A DNA stretch of 64,000 bases, taken from positions 124,001 to 188,000 of the forward strand of contig NZ_JARXVH010000004.1 in NCBI RefSeq assembly GCF_029892565.1. The letters are read 5' to 3'. The translations under genes were made by a program, and so were the position numbers. This document shows positions 59,693 to 64,000 of the stretch, one piece after another. Below the pieces are notes generated by a model, which worked only from the letters and a program-made list of their open reading frames with translations, did no database searches and was not told where the DNA came from. Source of the stretch: Streptomyces pseudovenezuelae (GTDB lineage Bacteria; Actinomycetota; Actinomycetes; Streptomycetales; Streptomycetaceae). Numbering within the stretch: position 1 is the first letter of the stretch; each line of letters starts with the position of its first letter.

Positions 59693-60310
59693 ATGGACAT
59701 CGCGGGCGCGCGGAGGAAGGCGGCCGGGATCGCCGCTGCTCTCATGCACTCGCGAAGAGCCTCCGGGACCCGCTCCGGGATGCGTGGGCTGACGGCCCGC
59801 CTCGGGTCGGCCGTGGCGGCCAGACCCGGTCCGCCGGCCGGGGTGCGTGAGCTGTGCCGGGCGCTGTGCGAGGAGATGAGCGCACTGCGCGGCGGACGGC
59901 CCCTCGATCTGCGCTTCGAGCGGTTCCCCGACGAGATCGAGGTCACCGGCCTGTGGGTGGAGTTCCAGGACTTCGACCTGGTCATCGTCGAGGAGCGGGC
60001 CGAGGCGGTGCAGCAACTGGTCATCCTCGGCCATGAGCTGTGGCATCTGCACGCCGGGCACGGCCATCACCACGTGGCCGGACCGGTCGCCGCGCACGCC
60101 CTGGCCGACCGGCGCGAGTGGACCGACGCGGCGCTGACGGTGGCCGCGCGCAACGGCTCGCGGGAGACCGACGAGGCCGAGGCCGACGACTTCGGGCACC
60201 GGCTCGCCGCCGCGTTCCGGCCAATGCTCGACGGACGGGCACCCGACGGGGATCTCGACCCCTTCCAGCGGTCCCTGGGCTATCGCGGGCGCGGCGGGCC
60301 GACCCGGTGA
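59693..60310 (+). CDS. ImmA/IrrE-like HExxH protein 1
   Basis: 205 residues. A gluzincin-type zinc motif H114-E-L-W-H118 in LVILGHELWHLHAGHGHHH and a downstream glutamate in SRETDEAEADDFG (the ExEAdxF pattern at 161-168 that supplies the third ligand in ImmA/IrrE peptidases). No HTH is attached, unlike IrrE, and no signal peptide. ATG 59693 with GAAGGGG 5 bases upstream; an ATG at 59621 is a weaker choice. The TGA overlaps the GTG of the membrane-protein gene, so the two are made together. Proteolytic role is inferred. Confidence 0.85.
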   Translation: MDIAGARRKAAGIAAALMHSRRASGTRSGMRGLTARLGSAVAARPGPPAGVRELCRALCEEMSALRGGRPLDLRFERFPDEIEVTGLWVEFQDFDLVIVEERAEAVQQLVILGHELWHLHAGHGHHHVAGPVAAHALADRREWTDAALTVAARNGSRETDEAEADDFGHRLAAAFRPMLDGRAPDGDLDPFQRSLGYRGRGGPTR

Positions 60311-61629
60311 GTGCCGCCCTGGTACCGGCCGTGGCCCAACTGGCCTGGAGTCCGGCCGGGTTCATCAACGAGTTCTACCCGTCCTTCTGGTGGATCCCGG
60401 CCGGTGTGCTGACCGCCGCGCTGGCGATCAAGCTGCCCACCATCATCCGGCTGTGGAGCGACCCGCTGCTGCGGGCGGTGGGCGGTCTGCTGCTGCTCGC
60501 CTGCGCGGTGTTCGTGTTCGTGGCGCCCTCGACGATCGCCTGGGTCAACCGGGTCACGGGCGTCACCAACATCTCGGCGCCCTGGGTGTATTCACTGCTC
60601 ACCGGGTTCTGCGGGTCGTGTCTGCTGCTGATCATCGCCTGGCGCAACGGCCTGTCCGACCGCTCCGCGCAGACCGTCCGCGCGATGCGCTGGGTCATCG
60701 CCACCTACTCGGGCGTGATCGTCGCCCTGTGGGTGCTGTTCATACTCGGCGACGCGCCCGTGGAGCGGCTGCGCGACCTGGACACGTACTACGCCAACAC
60801 CGCGTACCTGCGCGAGATGATCCTGCTCTATCTGCTCGCGCACACCGTGGCTACGCTGATCACCGCGTGGCTGATCTGGAACTGGGTGCGCACCGACGGA
60901 CTCGACGCCTGGCTGCGCTGGGGGCTGAAGTTCCTCGGCGTCGGCTACGCGATCCAGCTGGCCTTCGACGCGGCCAAGCTCACGGCGGTCACGGCCCGTT
61001 GGTGCGGGCGGAACCTGGACTGGCTCAGTACGGGGGTGGCGCCGCCGATCGCCTGTCTGTCGGCCATCCTCATCGCGATCGGCTTCATCCTGCCGCACGC
61101 CGGCCAGTACCTGCACGACCGCTGGCGGGTCCGGCTCGCCCACCGCGAACTGCGGCCGCTGTACCTGCTGTTACGGACGGTCAACGGCGGCGGCACCCCG
61201 TTCCTGCTGCGGGCCACACCCGAACTGCGGCTGATCCGCCGGGAGACGTTCATCAGGGACGTACTGCTGCCGCTGGCCCGGCACATCGACGAGGACCGAC
61301 GCCGGTCCTCCTACGATGCCGCGCTCGCCCTCGGCTTCCCGGCCGGCCGGGCCAAGGCCCTCGCCTCCGCCGTGAGCATCCAGGACGCCGTCGCCGCACG
61401 GCACCACACGGCCGACGGGACGGGCGACCACGACCGCGACACGACGGATCTGCTCCGGGAGATCGACGCGGTGTCGCGTGCGCTGCGCCGGCCGGACGAG
61501 CTGCTGGCGGTGCGGGTCCGAGCGGGTGCGGGGGCACAGGCCTCGCCCGCCGCGCATCCCTCGCCTGCGGCGATTCCCTCCTCCTCGGCGCATCCCTCGC
61601 ATCCTCCGGCGGAGGATCACGCGGTCTGA
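60307..61629 (+). CDS. MAB_1171c-like polytopic membrane protein 1
   Basis: 440 residues. About seven membrane helices (from 28 to 260), then a cytoplasmic C-terminus (about 265-440) with an Ala/Pro/Ser-rich end. The most conserved segment is LGDAPVERLRDLDTYYANTAYLREMILLYLLAHTVA between helices 4 and 5, shared with the two paralogues downstream. NCBI names the family a putative transporter after MAB_1171c; no transport activity is known to me. GTG 60307 overlaps the upstream stop. Confidence 0.88.
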   Translation: MSAALVPAVAQLAWSPAGFINEFYPSFWWIPAGVLTAALAIKLPTIIRLWSDPLLRAVGGLLLLACAVFVFVAPSTIAWVNRVTGVTNISAPWVYSLLTGFCGSCLLLIIAWRNGLSDRSAQTVRAMRWVIATYSGVIVALWVLFILGDAPVERLRDLDTYYANTAYLREMILLYLLAHTVATLITAWLIWNWVRTDGLDAWLRWGLKFLGVGYAIQLAFDAAKLTAVTARWCGRNLDWLSTGVAPPIACLSAILIAIGFILPHAGQYLHDRWRVRLAHRELRPLYLLLRTVNGGGTPFLLRATPELRLIRRETFIRDVLLPLARHIDEDRRRSSYDAALALGFPAGRAKALASAVSIQDAVAARHHTADGTGDHDRDTTDLLREIDAVSRALRRPDELLAVRVRAGAGAQASPAAHPSPAAIPSSSAHPSHPPAEDHAV

Positions 61630-61692
61630 GAACATGTCGCCTGTTGCACAAGTGGCCGTCGAACACCCGAGCAGCCCCGGGGAGAGCGGTGC

Positions 61693-61736
61693 GGACCAAC
61701 AGGGAGATGCGCGGTGGGGACCAACAGGGACATGCG
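61693..61736 (+). repeat. Direct repeat at the second HExxH gene start
   Basis: Two 19-bp copies of GGACCAACAGGGA-S-ATGCG (61693-61711 and 61718-61736; 18 of 19 identical) with a 25-bp period. The first copy supplies the AGGGAG ribosome site and the second forms the first codons of the gene. A slippage or recombination product that rebuilt the translation start. Confidence 0.8.
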
Positions 61737-62196
61737 TCGCCTCGCCGACGTCCTCCTCGACCCCGTCCGCGTGCCGATCCCCGCGGACCCGGAGGTCCTG
61801 TCCGACGCGCTGGTCGACTCCGTCAGCGCCTGGCGCGGCCGTGAAGTCCTGGTCCACCGGGCGGTGTTCCCACCGCTCACGGCCAGCGGGCTGTGGCTGG
61901 AGGGCGAGGCGCACGACGACGTGTTCGTCGACCGGCGGGCCGCGCCCTGGCACCAGCTCGTGATCCTCTGCCACGAGGTGTGGCACATGCACCAGGGCGG
62001 CACCGGCGGTGCCCGTACCGACTTCAGTCTCGCCGAGGAGCAGGAGGCCGACCGGTTCGGGATGCTGATGGGCGGCCGGCTGCGCACCTGGCTGGAGGCG
62101 TCCCCGGACTCCGTGTTCGCGGCCCAGGGCAACGACTCCCCCGACCTCGCCGGACGTATCGGCGCCGCGCTCAACCACCGCGGGACACAGAGATGA
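61714..62196 (+). CDS. ImmA/IrrE-like HExxH protein 2
   Basis: 160 residues, shorter paralogue of protein 1. Zinc motif H87-E-V-W-H91 in LVILCHEVWHMH and EEQEADRFG (109-115) as the third-ligand helix. The N-terminal part lacks the first 30 residues of protein 1. GTG 61714 with AGGGAG 7 bases upstream, in the repeat noted at 61693; ATG 61732 is an alternative. Its TGA overlaps the ATG of the next membrane-protein gene. Confidence 0.85.
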   Translation: MGTNRDMRRLADVLLDPVRVPIPADPEVLSDALVDSVSAWRGREVLVHRAVFPPLTASGLWLEGEAHDDVFVDRRAAPWHQLVILCHEVWHMHQGGTGGARTDFSLAEEQEADRFGMLMGGRLRTWLEASPDSVFAAQGNDSPDLAGRIGAALNHRGTQR

Positions 62197-63506
62197 GCGG
62201 TCTCATCAACTACGTCAGCTGCGGGATGCTCTGGCTCGGGCTGCTCGTCAAGTCCCCCGACCTGCGGCGCCATCGGCACGATCCCTATCTCCGGGCGATC
62301 TGCGTGGTGCTGGGCCTGGCCGGCCTGTGCTTCTTCCTCGGGGCCCCGCCGACGGTGGCGTACGTCAATGGCGTCAGCGGAGTTCCCAACCTCGCCGCGC
62401 CGCTGACGTACGCGTCGATCACCGCGTACAGCGCCGCCGCGCAGGTGCTGATCGTGTACTGGCGGGGCGGGCCGCACCTGCACCGGGTGGCCCGGCGCTG
62501 GGTCGTCGCGTACGCGCTGATCGTGCTCGGGATCGCGACGATGTTCGCGCTCGGCGACGCGCCCGTGGAGCGCCGTACCGACCTGGACACCTACTACGCG
62601 ACGACCCCGTTCATCGCCGAGATGATCGTCCTCTACCTGGTCGGACACCTCGCCGCGACCATCGTCACCACGGTGTCTTCACTGCGCTGGGCCCGCCAGG
62701 TCGGCGGCTGGCTGCGCGCGAGCCTGCTGACGCTGGGCATCGGCACGCTGTGCAACGCCGGGTACAGCGTGAGCAAGCTCGTCGCCGTGGTCGCCCGCTG
62801 GTGCGGGCAGGACTGGACGGTGCTCGGCTCGGAGGTCCCCTCGGCGGCGGCCGGGCTCGGCGCGGTCCTGACGGTCGTCGGCGTGCTGCTCCCGCTGATC
62901 GGCCCCCGGCTGAGGACGTGGCGGCGGTCGCGGCGGACGTACGCCCGACTCGCGCCCCTGGAACGGGAGTTGGACGGCATCCTGACCCGGCGTGCGCTGC
63001 GCCTGCCGCGCCCCCGCTGGACCTCCCCCACGACCCGGCTGGTGTGGCGCCGGACCAGCATCCACAACGGACTGAGCTACCTGGACGCGTACTTCGACCA
63101 CGCGCTGTACGAGCGCACGCGGGAGGCGGTACTGCGCACGACCGGTGACGCCGACCGGGCCGAGGCCACCGCGTGGGCGACGGTCATCGTCGCGGCGGTC
63201 GGGGAGGAACCGGGGCGGGTGCGCGCCGGGGCCGCCGGCGAGTGGCCGGTACCCGGGGGCGGGGTCGGCATCGGTGGCGAAGTCGGGCTTGCGGAGCGGG
63301 TGTTGCCGGGGGCGGGGGACGGCGGGCTCGCGGGACGGACGGTGTCCGGAGCGGCGGGCAGCCCCCCGGGACGGGCTGCCGCGTCCGGCGCGGGTGCGGG
63401 ATCACCCGGTCGGGTACCGGAGGTGGATGTGCTGGTGCGGATCGCCGACGTGCTGGCCAAGGGCTCCGTCGTCGCGGGGGTCCGGGTGCCGACGGGGGCA
63501 GCGTGA
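62193..63506 (+). CDS. MAB_1171c-like polytopic membrane protein 2
   Basis: 437 residues, paralogue of the protein at 60307: about seven helices (5-255), conserved loop LGDAPVERRTDLDTYYATTPFIAEMIVLYLVGHLAA and the WCGQ/WCGR motif before the last helix, then a soluble tail with a Gly/Ala/Pro-rich part (about 350-410). ATG 62193 overlaps the HExxH stop (ATGA), and its own TGA overlaps the next GTG, so translation is coupled throughout. Confidence 0.88.
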   Translation: MSGLINYVSCGMLWLGLLVKSPDLRRHRHDPYLRAICVVLGLAGLCFFLGAPPTVAYVNGVSGVPNLAAPLTYASITAYSAAAQVLIVYWRGGPHLHRVARRWVVAYALIVLGIATMFALGDAPVERRTDLDTYYATTPFIAEMIVLYLVGHLAATIVTTVSSLRWARQVGGWLRASLLTLGIGTLCNAGYSVSKLVAVVARWCGQDWTVLGSEVPSAAAGLGAVLTVVGVLLPLIGPRLRTWRRSRRTYARLAPLERELDGILTRRALRLPRPRWTSPTTRLVWRRTSIHNGLSYLDAYFDHALYERTREAVLRTTGDADRAEATAWATVIVAAVGEEPGRVRAGAAGEWPVPGGGVGIGGEVGLAERVLPGAGDGGLAGRTVSGAAGSPPGRAAASGAGAGSPGRVPEVDVLVRIADVLAKGSVVAGVRVPTGAA

Positions 63507-64000
63507 GTCTCGTCGTCTACGGTGCGGCCTGCGCGCTCGCTCTCGCCTCCGGACTGCTGTTCCGCCGGCCGCGTACCGTCGCGCGGGATCCGCTGACCCT
63601 GTCGACCTGCGTGGCGATCGTGCTCGGCGGGCTCGTCTTCGTCTGCTCGGCGCCGCTGACGCTGGCCGCCGTCAACGACCTCACCGGCATCCCCAACTTC
63701 GGTGCCCCGCTGACCTACGGCATGCTCACCGCGTACAGCTGCTCCCTGATCGTGCTGCTGATCCACTGGCGGGGCGGTCCCCCCGAGCGGGTCCGGCGGA
63801 CTGCGCTGCTGTGCGTGGTCGCGTACGGGCTCCTTGTGGGCGCCGTCGTCGTGCTGTTCGCGCTCGCGGACGCGCCCGTGGAGCGGCTGCGGGACCTGGA
63901 CACGTACTACGCGAACACGCCGTACATGCGCGAGATGATCCTGTGTTACCTGCTCGCGCACACCGCGGCCATGGTCATTCTGTGCGGCGTGTGCCTGAAG
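63503..64000 (+). CDS. MAB_1171c-like polytopic membrane protein 3 (cut by window edge)
   Basis: 166 N-terminal residues visible, third paralogue. Helices near 2-20, 32-55, 68-90 and 100-122, and the conserved loop ALADAPVERLRDLDTYYANTPYMREMILCYLLAHTAA. GTG 63503 overlaps the stop of protein 2. No HExxH gene lies between copies 2 and 3, so the alternation is broken here or its partner lies beyond the edge. Confidence 0.85.
   Translation, partial: MSLVVYGAACALALASGLLFRRPRTVARDPLTLSTCVAIVLGGLVFVCSAPLTLAAVNDLTGIPNFGAPLTYGMLTAYSCSLIVLLIHWRGGPPERVRRTALLCVVAYGLLVGAVVVLFALADAPVERLRDLDTYYANTPYMREMILCYLLAHTAAMVILCGVCLK

Noticed and set aside
1..64000. tRNA, rRNA, insertion sequences, attachment sites or prophage genes
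   Set aside because: None recognised on reading both strands. No transposase, integrase or cloverleaf-like sequence was seen; a dedicated scan would be needed to exclude small RNAs.

Overview
This 64 kb window is high-GC actinobacterial chromosome, almost certainly Streptomyces. The fasR-fabD-fabH-acpP-fabF fatty-acid locus followed by a DUF3145 gene, the WhiJ-type XRE/DUF397/ATPase trio, abundant Tat substrates, GTG and TTG starts and a Streptomyces-type dispersed intergenic repeat all point that way. Genes are densely packed, no gap without a gene exceeds 300 bases, and I see no rRNA, tRNA, IS element, prophage or CRISPR array.

Layout. 0-3 kb: an aldo/keto reductase (cut by the left edge) with its MerR regulator, a GNAT acetyltransferase, a serine hydrolase and a pirin. 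3-8.6 kb: the FAS II operon with its activator FasR, then DUF3145. 8.8-13.4 kb: a secreted SGNH hydrolase, galactose mutarotase, GH3 glycosidase and TetR regulator. 13.4-28 kb: small regulator/enzyme pairs (RidA/LysR, NmrA+SnoaL/AraC, MDR reductase/MarR), two HAD phosphatases, a broken ABC transporter relic, an unusual secreted pyroglutamyl-peptidase homologue, an EI24 membrane protein, DUF1707, an esterase and an SCO2400-like membrane protein. 28-36.7 kb: a sugar and sugar-acid catabolic cluster (enolase-superfamily dehydratase, zinc dehydrogenase, TIM-barrel-like protein, ChvE-MmsA-MmsB-type ABC importer, Tat-exported aldose epimerase). 36.9-43.4 kb: an aminotransferase with a long low-complexity tail, a PobA-like flavin monooxygenase pair, a DUF3500 lipoprotein and an amidase. 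43.5-48.7 kb: the WhiJ-like trio and a 1072-residue trypsin-NACHT-LRR protein resembling bacterial NLR immune proteins. 49-53.6 kb: two tandem secreted intradiol dioxygenases, a DUF4360 protein, and a TauE exporter with an Rrf2 regulator. 53.7-59.5 kb: secreted GH35 beta-galactosidase, a secreted propeller-like protein and GH51 arabinofuranosidase. 59.7 kb to the right edge: an operon alternating ImmA/IrrE-like HExxH proteins with MAB_1171c-like membrane proteins.

How the parts fit. Secreted GH35, intracellular GH51 and GH3, two mutarotases, the multi-monosaccharide importer and the sugar-acid enzymes together suggest use of galactose/arabinose-containing plant polymers; the secreted intradiol dioxygenases fit growth on plant biomass that also contains aromatics. 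The two strongest candidates for little-described biology are the protease-NACHT-LRR gene and the terminal metalloprotease-like/membrane-protein operon. A further general feature is the large number of genes whose start codon lies 6-7 bases after a TANNNT-like -10 box, which predicts leaderless transcripts.
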